DNA from: an uncultured Sediminibacterium sp.
GTDB taxonomy: Bacteria > Bacteroidota > Bacteroidia > Chitinophagales > Chitinophagaceae
Reading direction: 5' to 3'
DNA: 42,249 bases
Assembly (NCBI GenBank): GCA_937907555.1
Contig: CALEST010000129.1
Span: 1 to 42,249, forward strand
Made by a program: the position numbers and the translations under genes
Shown here: positions 34,346 to 42,249 of the stretch, in pieces
How the letters are laid out: every line of letters starts with the position of its first letter
Position numbering within the stretch: position 1 is the first letter of the stretch
Notes under the pieces: model-generated
The model's database searches: none
Told to the model about the DNA's origin: nothing
Seen by the model: only the letters and a program-made list of their open reading frames with translations

Positions 34346-35353
34346 ATGCGTATCATCAAATGGTTGATAGGATTCATTGCAGTGGCAGGTATTGTATATC
34401 TGCTTGGTCCCAATCCGGAAACCCCTGTTTATAATACAACCCTCCCGAATATTCCCGGAGAGCCTGCGGCACTGGAGGCGTATATCCAATCAAATGAACA
34501 GAAACACAAGGTTCGACCCAACAATGAAGCTAGAATTGTGTGGGCAAATGATAGCGTGAAACAAAAAACACCCTATGCAATTGTATACCTGCATGGATTT
34601 AGTGCCAGTCAGGAAGAAGGCAACCCGGTGCATCAGCAAATTGCCAAACAGTTTGGATGCAACTTGTATTTAGCGCGTTTATCGGAACATGGTATTGATA
34701 CTACCGATGCCCTCATCAATATGACTGCAGCATCCTTGTTTGAATCTGCCAAAGAAGCTTATGCCATTGGTAAGCAAATTGGCGAAAAGGTAATACTAAT
34801 GGGCACTTCTACTGGTGGTACATTAGCACTGCAGTTAGCTGCAATCTATCCTGAAATTGCAGGGCTGGTATTATACTCGCCCAATATTGCCATTAAAGAT
34901 CCCAATGCATGGTTATTAAATAATCCGTGGGGATTACAAATTGCGCGTATGGTAAAAGGCTCTAACTATATGGGCGTGCAGAAAGAACATCCCTTGTATC
35001 AGCAATACTGGAATACCAAATATAGACTGGAAGCCACTGTACAATTAGAAGAATTGTTAGAAACCACCATGACAAAGGAAAATTTTGCAAAAGTGAAGCA
35101 ACCATTACTGGTCTTGTATTATTACAAAGATGAACAAGAGCAGGATCCTGTGGTAAGCGTGGATGCAATGAAGAAAATGTTTGCAGAAGTAGGTACAGAA
35201 GAAAAAAATAAAAAAATGATTCCGGTACCCAATACGAGCAATCATGTGATTGCATCGCCTATTCAATCAAAAGATATTATTTCGGTTGAAAAAGAGACAG
35301 CTGATTTTTTAAAAACTGTGATGCAGTTGCCAAACAAAACAATCATTCAATGA
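34346..35353 (+). CDS. Membrane-anchored alpha/beta hydrolase
   Basis: 335 aa. One N-terminal TM (about 5-20) anchors a hydrolase domain facing out. Catalytic elements are HGFSASQEEG (oxyanion region, 83-92), nucleophile Ser155 in MGTSTGGTL, acid in KDEQEQDPVV, and His in TSNHVIAS. The lid region is variable. It resembles monoglyceride lipase/esterase-type enzymes; substrate unknown. Confidence 0.82.
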   Translation: MRIIKWLIGFIAVAGIVYLLGPNPETPVYNTTLPNIPGEPAALEAYIQSNEQKHKVRPNNEARIVWANDSVKQKTPYAIVYLHGFSASQEEGNPVHQQIAKQFGCNLYLARLSEHGIDTTDALINMTAASLFESAKEAYAIGKQIGEKVILMGTSTGGTLALQLAAIYPEIAGLVLYSPNIAIKDPNAWLLNNPWGLQIARMVKGSNYMGVQKEHPLYQQYWNTKYRLEATVQLEELLETTMTKENFAKVKQPLLVLYYYKDEQEQDPVVSVDAMKKMFAEVGTEEKNKKMIPVPNTSNHVIASPIQSKDIISVEKETADFLKTVMQLPNKTIIQ

Positions 35354-35433
35354 TTTTTAACAACTAATCATTAACTGATCCTTCACAGCCCAACGGCGAA
35401 GAATCCTTACCTTTAACTTTTAAACTGTTTGCT

Positions 35434-36483
35434 ATGCCATTGAGTAAAATTGCCGGAATCGGCATGTACGTTCCGTCGAATGTTTATACCAATAATGATC
35501 TGACCAAATATATGGATACCAACGACGAGTGGATCCAGGAAAGAACAGGAATAAAAGAACGTCGTTACGCACACAGAACGGAAGAAACCACTACTACCAT
35601 GGGAGTGGAAGCGGCTAAAATAGCCATTGAAAGAGCCGGTATTACGCCTCAGGATATTGACTTTATTGTTTTTGCTACCTTATCTCCTGATTATTATTTT
35701 CCAGGTTGCGGTGTATTGGTACAAAGAGCCATGCAGATGAAAGAGATTGGTGCATTGGATGTAAGAAATCAATGCAGTGGATTTGTATATGCGCTAAGCG
35801 TTGCCGATCAGTTTATTAAAACAGGGATGTACAAAAACATCCTGGTGATTGGAAGTGAAAAACATTCTTTTGGATTGGATTTCTCTACCAGAGGCAGAAA
35901 TGTTTCTGTAATTTTTGGTGACGGTGCGGGAGCAGTGGTATTGCAGCCAACAGAAAAAGAAGGTCAGGGCATTTTAAGTACCCATTTACATAGCGACGGA
36001 GAATCTGCTGAAATTTTAGCCATGTACAATCCGGGGTCTCATGCGAATCACTGGGGTGCCAAGAACTATGCAGATTTTGATGAGGCAGAAATCTCACAGA
36101 TGTTTATGAGTCATCAGATGATTGACAACGCACAGAACTTTCCTTATATGGATGGACCTGCTGTATTTAAAAAAGCGGTTGTAAAATTTCCGGAAGTAAT
36201 TGTAGAAGCACTGGAAAAAAATGGATACCAGTCAACTGATATTAATATGCTGATTCCTCATCAGGCGAACTTGCGCATTAGCCAGTTTGTTCAGCAAAAA
36301 TTAAAATTACAGGACCATCAGGTATATAATAATATAATGAACTACGGTAACACAACGGCAGCATCTATTCCGATAGCCTTGTGTGAAGCCTGGGAAAAAG
36401 GATTGATTAAAGAAGGAGACCTGGTATGTTTAGCTGCTTTTGGTAGTGGATTTACCTGGGCGAGTGCATTAATGAAATGGTAG
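35434..36483 (+). CDS. 3-oxoacyl-ACP synthase III family protein (FabH-like)
   Basis: 349 aa thiolase-fold condensing enzyme. The triad is Cys114 in NQCSGFVYAL, His276 in PHQANLRIS, and Asn306 in NYGNTTAAS, so it should be active. It is about 20 residues longer than E. coli FabH because of an insertion around 205-240. It starts fatty acid synthesis in canonical form, or it may belong to a secondary acyl pathway; no other fab genes are near. It is 19 bp from a YegS-like lipid kinase, suggesting a lipid-related operon. Confidence 0.85.
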   Translation: MPLSKIAGIGMYVPSNVYTNNDLTKYMDTNDEWIQERTGIKERRYAHRTEETTTTMGVEAAKIAIERAGITPQDIDFIVFATLSPDYYFPGCGVLVQRAMQMKEIGALDVRNQCSGFVYALSVADQFIKTGMYKNILVIGSEKHSFGLDFSTRGRNVSVIFGDGAGAVVLQPTEKEGQGILSTHLHSDGESAEILAMYNPGSHANHWGAKNYADFDEAEISQMFMSHQMIDNAQNFPYMDGPAVFKKAVVKFPEVIVEALEKNGYQSTDINMLIPHQANLRISQFVQQKLKLQDHQVYNNIMNYGNTTAASIPIALCEAWEKGLIKEGDLVCLAAFGSGFTWASALMKW

Positions 36484-36502
36484 CAATACCAAGTGTAGCA
36501 TC

Positions 36503-37411
36503 ATGAAAAGAAAAATCATTTATTTAATCAATCCCATTTCTGGTACATCTAAAAAAGATAAGATCAGAGAACTGGTTGAAAAAGTAACTGCAGCCAAAGG
36601 CTTGGAATACCGCGTATTCAATACCAATGCAACAGGCAATTACGAGTACCTGAAAGAGCATATTGCCAAAGAGGGATTTACGGATGTAGTAATCCTGGGA
36701 GGCGATGGCACCGTGAATCAGGTAACCGGTTCCCTACGCGAAACAGGGGTTCAGTTTGGTATTATACCTGTTGGATCAGGTAATGGACTGGCCAGGGCTG
36801 CTGGTATTCCTACCAGCATGAAAAAAGCCATTGAAATTATTTTTAATGGCGAAGCAGAATACATAGATGCATTTACGGTGAATGGTGAATATGCATGTAT
36901 GTTGAGTGGTATGGGATTTGACGCACAAGTGGCACATGATTTTGCCCAGAAATCTACCAGAGGCTTATTTACTTATACCCAGCAAAGTATTATCCAGTTT
37001 TTTAAAGCCAACCCTTATCAGTTTGAAATTGTATTGGACAATTTCTCTGTATTTACTGATGCTTTTTTCATCAGCATTGCCAATAGCAATCAATTTGGAA
37101 ATAATGCCATAATTGCGCCTCAGGCAAGTTTATCCGACGGACTGCTGGATATTGTAATTGTGCAGAAAATGAACAAAGCCAAATTGCCTTTTGCCATTCT
37201 GCGTCAAATGCGTGGAAACAATAAAGTACAGCAACTGGTGGAAGACATGAGCTCAAAAAATATTCTGTATTTCCAAACACCGGCTCTAACTATAAAAAAT
37301 CCCAAGCTGGCGCCCCTACATATTGATGGTGAACCCAGAGATGCAGTTGAAGAACTAAAGATTGAAATTATTCCGAAAGCATTCCGCTTAATTAAGCCTA
37401 AAGCGAAGTAA
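36503..37411 (+). CDS. YegS/diacylglycerol kinase family lipid kinase
   Basis: 302 aa. The nucleotide-binding motif VVILGGDGTVNQV is at about 62-74, then VGSGNGLARAAGI and the C-terminal HIDGEPRDA typical of DAGK catalytic domain proteins. It would phosphorylate a lipid with ATP; diacylglycerol, undecaprenol and sphingoid bases are all possible. It follows the FabH-like gene in the same direction and ends 2 bp from the converging patatin gene. Confidence 0.88.
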   Translation: MKRKIIYLINPISGTSKKDKIRELVEKVTAAKGLEYRVFNTNATGNYEYLKEHIAKEGFTDVVILGGDGTVNQVTGSLRETGVQFGIIPVGSGNGLARAAGIPTSMKKAIEIIFNGEAEYIDAFTVNGEYACMLSGMGFDAQVAHDFAQKSTRGLFTYTQQSIIQFFKANPYQFEIVLDNFSVFTDAFFISIANSNQFGNNAIIAPQASLSDGLLDIVIVQKMNKAKLPFAILRQMRGNNKVQQLVEDMSSKNILYFQTPALTIKNPKLAPLHIDGEPRDAVEELKIEIIPKAFRLIKPKAK

Positions 37412-37413
37412 GT

Positions 37414-39651
37414 TTATTTTACAACTGTATTTTGTATCATTTTCTGTAACCGCTCAAATTCTTTTTTATTCAAAGGATTGCTCACTGCTTCCGCAATATC
37501 TCTTTTTTCTGCAGCCGTCAGGTGAAAACTCAGGCTGGCCGGCGCTTCTGATTTTGAGGGTATATATTGAAAAGAAAAGCGATAAAAATTATCTCCGTAG
37601 GCTTTTCGCATATAGTCTAATTGATCATGCTGGTAATAGTCCTGCATTTTAAACCAGTTGTTCTGCAGTATCAGGAAGGGTTTGGTTAAAAATCCAATTA
37701 ATGAATTACTCTCCAACGGCTTGTCCCAGTCGCTTAAACTTCTGTCTCGTATTTGAATCAATACCACTTTGGAAGTATTCGCCTGTATCCAGTCTTTAAA
37801 GACAGCTATAAATCGCAAAGCAGATTCCTGCCCATAATTGTCTCTTAGTCCCGCATCCATTACATCAATAACCGGATTGGTAGGTAACCAAACATTGGGT
37901 AAAACATAAGGGAAAGTAGCATTCATTCTTAAAGCAGACAACAAATGAATATCATTGCTGTTCTGGTTGCGGAGAAAACTGTTGAAGTCAACTGCATCTG
38001 CATCAAAAGGCATGATATGTGTGCTGTCCGCAACGGGACGCATTAAGAATCGAACAGGACGGGAAGCAATAATCATTTTCCTTGCATCCCTGGTAATTAC
38101 TGAATTAAAAAATACTGAAGGAATAAGCGCTTTTGCTTCTGCCTCCTGATAAGATCCGATGGTTTTAAGAAAAACACTTCCTGTATTTTCATTTAACTTC
38201 TCCTCAAATGCATAACCACGGTCTTTTACATACACAAAACCATTAGAGGTAAATTTCTGTGCTGGACCCAGCATGTCGCGGGTTAGAAAGGAAGAGAACA
38301 AAGGGCTTAGCAAGTCTTTGGAGATATTATTTACATATTGCTTATCCTGTAAATTAATGGGCTTACCTTTTACTTTTTCATGGTACAATTCTCTGAAATA
38401 AACTGCGCCAAGCATACCACCTGAAGCCCCGTTGATCAGAATGGTTTTTTTCATGAGTTGTCCATTCATCAAACTATCCAGATACTGCAATGTATTCATT
38501 GTGAAAGTGGCACTCCTGGTTCCCCCTCCGCTGGTATTAATAATATATAGAATCGGCTTTTCTTCTTTCTGTCTGGCTTTCCAGTTATTCAGAATATTTA
38601 AAAAGGCTGTTTTATCTTTCTCAACAGAATCTGCAGCGGCCAATTCCTGAATGGATTCTCTGGTATAAACCGGTCTCTCCGATTTGGTTACATAATTGAG
38701 TCCATAGGCTTTGTTTCGCGGATCCAGAATTTCATACTGATACAAAATATTAGCCACGATATATGCCGCCACTAAAGCCACAAAACTCCAGGACTTCAAA
38801 AACAAAGTCAATGCCCCGGCTGCGGCAATTAATATGGCAAATAATAAGGTAACGCTGGCAGCTGCGGGCAGCTGAAACAATCTGGTATCTGAACTATATC
38901 CTACTAAAATGAGAAATACAAAAGCAATCATAATGGCAATCACTGCTGCAAAATGATGTCTGCTAAAAACCGCTTCTAAAAATTCAGGATTGTAATGCTT
39001 TACATTTCTTGGCTTGCGCAATTTAAAAGCAGCACTAAAAAACCAGTCTACCCGCATATCCTGTTTAATATCAGGTGTCCTGTTTTTTTCAGACATGCGG
39101 TCATGACGCTTATTGGCATCTGATATGGTTGCTGAAATGGTTTTGTAAATGGTTTTATCAGCACCAAAAAAATATAAAAAAGCAAACGCAATGGAAACAA
39201 TAAAACCACCCGTATATCCTAGCGCCAGTCCGGCAAAATCGCTCACTGAAAACAATTCCTGATTTCTGCTGTACTGATAGGCTTCAATCAGATAAAATAT
39301 CAGGAAAGCAATAGGCAATATGGCATTGTTGATACAATATTTAAGAAAGGGCTGCGCAGTAGTTGCCAGAAATTGTATTCGGTTACTGTGCAAAATAAAC
39401 GTGGTGATATTCCAGCTCATGATAAAGACGCCGGATGTAATACCAACAATTGCTGTACTTAGCGGGCTGATGTTTCCAAAATATTCGGGCGCCAGAAACA
39501 GGGAATGAGCTCCGAAGGTTTTCATGAAACTGCCTCCTACTGTTGCAAATAAGATATACCAGAAAAGAAGAAATATCTGGTAACGCCTGAAATGCAACAA
39601 CAGTAGTTGTATGGGTAAAGAAAACCAGATGCCTTTCAGATATTGCTTCAT
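37414..39651 (-). CDS. Membrane-bound patatin-like phospholipase
   Basis: 745 aa. Residues 1-310 hold about seven to eight TM helices; residues about 366-745 are a patatin domain with the oxyanion GGGTR (375-379), nucleophile Ser410 in NGASGGMLG, and catalytic Asp599 in MDAGLRDNYG. The fusion of a large membrane domain with patatin suggests lipid hydrolysis at the inner membrane. Its opposite strand faces a lipid kinase gene. Substrate cannot be read from sequence. Confidence 0.82.
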   Translation of the reverse strand: MKQYLKGIWFSLPIQLLLLHFRRYQIFLLFWYILFATVGGSFMKTFGAHSLFLAPEYFGNISPLSTAIVGITSGVFIMSWNITTFILHSNRIQFLATTAQPFLKYCINNAILPIAFLIFYLIEAYQYSRNQELFSVSDFAGLALGYTGGFIVSIAFAFLYFFGADKTIYKTISATISDANKRHDRMSEKNRTPDIKQDMRVDWFFSAAFKLRKPRNVKHYNPEFLEAVFSRHHFAAVIAIMIAFVFLILVGYSSDTRLFQLPAAASVTLLFAILIAAAGALTLFLKSWSFVALVAAYIVANILYQYEILDPRNKAYGLNYVTKSERPVYTRESIQELAAADSVEKDKTAFLNILNNWKARQKEEKPILYIINTSGGGTRSATFTMNTLQYLDSLMNGQLMKKTILINGASGGMLGAVYFRELYHEKVKGKPINLQDKQYVNNISKDLLSPLFSSFLTRDMLGPAQKFTSNGFVYVKDRGYAFEEKLNENTGSVFLKTIGSYQEAEAKALIPSVFFNSVITRDARKMIIASRPVRFLMRPVADSTHIMPFDADAVDFNSFLRNQNSNDIHLLSALRMNATFPYVLPNVWLPTNPVIDVMDAGLRDNYGQESALRFIAVFKDWIQANTSKVVLIQIRDRSLSDWDKPLESNSLIGFLTKPFLILQNNWFKMQDYYQHDQLDYMRKAYGDNFYRFSFQYIPSKSEAPASLSFHLTAAEKRDIAEAVSNPLNKKEFERLQKMIQNTVVK

Positions 39652-39696
39652 TCAGTTCTAGAGCAGCTATTTAAATTTATTCTGCTGCTTTTAAAT

Positions 39697-40761
39697 TTAG
39701 CAAATTTTAGGCCGAACCAGAAATAATATGGTAACTAAGGAAAGTAACAACAACATACCTGTTAATTGATGCAACTGCGCCATCCATTCAAAACCGCCCC
39801 AGGAACCAGGTACAATACTACTGCTGGTTAATACGGAAGCTATTCCTAATATTACCTGAACTATCACCATTATCAAAGGGTATTTAGCCGCTTTGCTTAG
39901 TATTGGCGTTGCGGATAATTTAAAGAGTTGCAGAGACCAGTAAATCAATAGTCCTAAAATAATATAGGCCAATCCTCTGTGTATAAAATGTATGAGAATG
40001 GTATTGTCAATAAAATTCAGCAGGAATGGCTGATGCGTAAACATGGTATCTGGAATCCAGCTTCCATTGATGGTTGGCCAGGTAGCTGCTGCATTGGCTG
40101 CTTTATGCCCTGCCATCAAAGCCCCGTAAATCAACTGTAACACCAATAAGCCAATTAAAACAAGATTGATATTTCTTATTTTGTTATCCGCAATTATCTG
40201 ATCTTTTGGAACAATCAGCTTCAATGCAAACCAGTAGGTATAGCTTAATAAGCCCAATGCAAGAATGAAATGCATTGCCAGACGAGTGGGCTTTACATAA
40301 ACTGCATCACCTGTTAATCCGCTCGCGACCATGATCCAGCCAACCAAACCTTGTAAAGCACCCAGGAAAAATAAAACCAGCAAAGAACCTATCATTTCTT
40401 TTTTAAATGATTTCTTTACAATAAACCATATAAACCCAAAGGCAAATACCAGGCCTATTAATCTTGCCCATAAACGGTGAAACCATTCCCAGAAAAAAAT
40501 GAACTTAAAATCAGATAACTGAAAATCAAAATTCAACAATTGAAACTGAGGAGTTTGTTTGTATTTATCAAACTCTGCCAGCCAGGCCGCTTCGTTCAAA
40601 GGAGGCAATGAGCCGGTAATCACATCCCATTCTGTAATAGACAACCCACTGCCGGTTAAACGGGTAATCCCACCCAATGCAATTTGAATAATCGTCATCC
40701 CCACTCCAATCAATAACCAGGTGGCTACTGATTTATTTTCTTTCGCTGCTGTTAAACTCAT
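39697..40761 (-). CDS. ctaA: Heme A synthase (CtaA/Cox15)
   Basis: 354 aa with eight TM helices. Conserved segments are GGITRLTGSGLSITEWDVI near the start, EWFHRLWARLIG with a heme-ligand His, then AMHFILALGL and FIHRGLAYIILG. It oxidises heme O to heme A for cytochrome aa3 oxidase, so the organism respires aerobically. No heme O synthase is near. It lies 45 bp upstream of the patatin gene on the same strand. Confidence 0.94.
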   Translation of the reverse strand: MSLTAAKENKSVATWLLIGVGMTIIQIALGGITRLTGSGLSITEWDVITGSLPPLNEAAWLAEFDKYKQTPQFQLLNFDFQLSDFKFIFFWEWFHRLWARLIGLVFAFGFIWFIVKKSFKKEMIGSLLVLFFLGALQGLVGWIMVASGLTGDAVYVKPTRLAMHFILALGLLSYTYWFALKLIVPKDQIIADNKIRNINLVLIGLLVLQLIYGALMAGHKAANAAATWPTINGSWIPDTMFTHQPFLLNFIDNTILIHFIHRGLAYIILGLLIYWSLQLFKLSATPILSKAAKYPLIMVIVQVILGIASVLTSSSIVPGSWGGFEWMAQLHQLTGMLLLLSLVTILFLVRPKIC

Positions 40762-40778
40762 GCTTTAGTGCTTTTGTG

Positions 40779-40786
40779 CAAAGGTA
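40779..40786 (-). promoter_or_regulatory. -7 element candidate for ctaA
   Basis: On minus it reads TACCTTTG, an exact TAnnTTTG match 17 bp before the ctaA ATG. No clear -33 TTG at the expected distance. Confidence 0.4.
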
Positions 40787-40833
40787 TAACACTCAAACTT
40801 CGAAATTGATGCATGTTTAAGTAGTTTTACCAA

Positions 40834-41433
40834 ATGTTACCCGCATTTTATCAGGAAAATCAAATAGAAGCCGGTTGCGATGAAGCTGGCAGGGGCTGTT
40901 ATGCAGGTCCTGTTTTTGCTGCTGCGGTTATCTTACCCGCTCATTTCAAGCATCCATTGTTGAATGACAGTAAACAGGTGGGGGCCAAACAACGACTGAT
41001 TTTAAAAGAAGTAATTGAAGCAAATGCCCTGGCCTGGTCGGTTGCCAGTATTGATGCAGAAGAAATAGACCGAATTAATATTTTAAAAGCAAGTTTCAAA
41101 GCCATGCATATGGCCATTGACCAACTCAAAATAAGACCTGAATTTTTATTGATCGACGGAAATCGGTTCATGCCTTACAATAAAACACCCCATTTGTGCA
41201 TTGTGAAAGGAGATGGTAAATATGCATCCATTGCTGCAGCCAGTATTTTAGCCAAAACATACAGAGACGCTTACATGGAAAAAATCCATCAGCAGTTTCC
41301 GCAGTATGGCTGGAAAAAAAACAAGGGATACGGAACCCTGGAACACCGGATGGCCATTGAATCCAATGGCTTATGTGTGCATCACCGAAAGAGTTTTAAT
41401 ATCAGTCCCAAACAATTGGAAATGCCGTTTTAA
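40834..41433 (+). CDS. rnhB: Ribonuclease HII
   Basis: 199 aa. The catalytic start AGCDEAGRGCYAGPV has Asp16-Glu17; further acidic residues are in LLIDGN and in SILAKTYRDAYM. It removes ribonucleotides from DNA. The GCYAGPV variant replaces the common GPLAGPV. Its 3' end overlaps the converging Sua5-like gene by 4 bp. The C-terminus SFNISPKQLEM matches the family's end. Confidence 0.95.
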   Translation: MLPAFYQENQIEAGCDEAGRGCYAGPVFAAAVILPAHFKHPLLNDSKQVGAKQRLILKEVIEANALAWSVASIDAEEIDRINILKASFKAMHMAIDQLKIRPEFLLIDGNRFMPYNKTPHLCIVKGDGKYASIAAASILAKTYRDAYMEKIHQQFPQYGWKKNKGYGTLEHRMAIESNGLCVHHRKSFNISPKQLEMPF

Positions 41434-42041
41434 TCCTCTTCCCAAACACCTGCTCCCTGTCTTACCAGTTCATAAGGACTCTTGGTGCAATCAATAATGG
41501 TTGAAGGTATCATACCGCCATTGCCCCCATCAATTACAATGTCTACCAGATGATGAAAATTATCATACATGGTATCCGGATCGGTGTATTCTTCCACCAT
41601 TTCACCCGGCAAGGAAGCAGACAATAAAGGATGGCCTAATTCAGACACAATGGTTCGGGCAATATTGTTATCGGGTATTCTTAAACCAATGGTGCTTTTT
41701 TTGTTTTGCAAAATCTTGGGCACTTCTTTACTCGCAGGTAAAATAAAAGTATAGGGACCCGGTAAATGACTTTTTAACAAACGATACAAGGGCGTATCAG
41801 TTGTTTTACAATACTTGCTTAAATCACTTAAATCGTTACAGATAAAACTCAGTTGTGCTTTTGCAGGATCAATCTGTTTAATTCTGGCAATTCTTTCTAC
41901 TGCTTTGGGTTGAAAAATATCACAACCCAGACCATAGATGGTATCGGTAGGATAAATGATAACGCCACCCGACAACAAACAATCAATCACTGTTTTAATA
42001 TGACGGGGATTGGGATTATCAGGATGAATGTGCAATAGCAT
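41430..42041 (-). CDS. YrdC/Sua5-family L-threonylcarbamoyladenylate synthase
   Basis: 203 aa. The YrdC fold shows YPTDTIYGLGCD near 31-42, the KRxK-like substrate site region, HLPGPYTFILPA, and RIPDN with GHPLLSASLPGE. It makes threonylcarbamoyl-AMP for the t6A37 tRNA modification; some close relatives (YciO type) have weaker activity. The start at 42041 is clear; nothing upstream on this strand within the window. Confidence 0.88.
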   Translation of the reverse strand: MLLHIHPDNPNPRHIKTVIDCLLSGGVIIYPTDTIYGLGCDIFQPKAVERIARIKQIDPAKAQLSFICNDLSDLSKYCKTTDTPLYRLLKSHLPGPYTFILPASKEVPKILQNKKSTIGLRIPDNNIARTIVSELGHPLLSASLPGEMVEEYTDPDTMYDNFHHLVDIVIDGGNGGMIPSTIIDCTKSPYELVRQGAGVWEED

Positions 42042-42249
42042 ACTTAAAGGTAAATAAAAAACGAAGGCGACTATTGTCGCCCTCTGTTTGTTTGTAACCC
42101 CTGGTTAAAAAATCCTATCAAATTAAATAGTCACCATTTAATTGATAGAATTTAAAACTAGTTGACCGTTTTGGTTTTGTAATCCGCATTTATAACTAAA
42201 AAATACCGTGAAATCACGGTCAAAAAATCGTATAATTAATAATTTATAT
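42042..42249. other. Right-end gap with three hairpins, no gene seen
   Basis: Hairpin 1 is 42066-42081, GGCGAC/GTCGCC with a TATT loop, followed on minus by TTCGTTTTTTATTT. Hairpin 2 is an imperfect 13-bp AT-rich inverted repeat at 42115-42148 with loop AGTCACC. Hairpin 3 is 42205-42220, ACCGTG/CACGGT with loop AAAT, followed on minus by ATTTTTTAG. Hairpins 1 and 3 look like terminators for a minus-strand gene beyond the edge. Confidence 0.5.

Overview
The window reads as a chromosomal segment of a Bacteroidota bacterium, most likely near Chitinophagaceae; the family-level placement is inference. Supporting signs are a gliding-type lipoprotein GldH, Bacteroidota versions of RicT, ObgE and TypA, a heme A synthase, many short Cys-terminated lipoprotein signals, mostly absent Shine-Dalgarno sequences, and promoters of the TTG-N19/20-TAnnTTTG type. 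Genes are densely packed. Several convergent pairs overlap at their 3' ends (ricT/pepF, DUF2461/lipoprotein, rnhB/threonylcarbamoyl-AMP synthase).

Left part (1-21.5 kb) is mainly housekeeping. It holds a 5'-truncated radA, comF, a thiol peroxidase of the Gpx family, the clamp-loader subunit delta', ricT and, on the opposite strand, an M3 oligopeptidase. Next come mutL, a PBP4-type DD-peptidase, a degenerate arginase-fold protein, and a minus-strand operon yicC-gldH-histidine kinase-response regulator. A Nudix-domain transcription factor is divergent from ligA-DUF2461. Then follow asd with two exported proteins of unknown function, and a PfkB sugar kinase with a clear intrinsic terminator.

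Centre (21.6-27.8 kb) is a phenylacetate degradation operon: tetR-paaE-paaA-paaB-paaC-paaD-paaG-paaI-paaY. It encodes the complete five-subunit phenylacetyl-CoA epoxidase, the oxepin-forming isomerase and two thioesterase/repair-type proteins. The CoA ligase (PaaK) and the lower pathway (PaaZ, PaaF/H/J) are not in the window. A perfect inverted repeat lies in the spacer between the predicted -33 and -7 elements of tetR, which suggests an autoregulated operon.

After obgE and a small secreted protein comes the most unusual stretch, 29.5-31.9 kb. It is AT-rich and flanked by an exact 32-bp direct repeat. Each repeat copy contains a terminator-like hairpin. Between the copies are three minus-strand genes for envelope proteins: a lipoprotein gene broken by one in-frame TAA, an intact beta-barrel-like protein, and a small membrane protein that looks frameshifted at an 8-nt homopolymer. 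The layout is what insertion of a cassette into a bidirectional terminator between two convergent genes would leave, with later decay.

Right part (32-42 kb): typA, a DoxX-like membrane protein with an alpha/beta hydrolase, fabH with a YegS-type lipid kinase, a membrane-bound patatin-like lipase, ctaA, rnhB and a YrdC/Sua5 protein. The last 200 bp hold three hairpins and no gene. No rRNA, tRNA, CRISPR array, transposase or integrase was seen.
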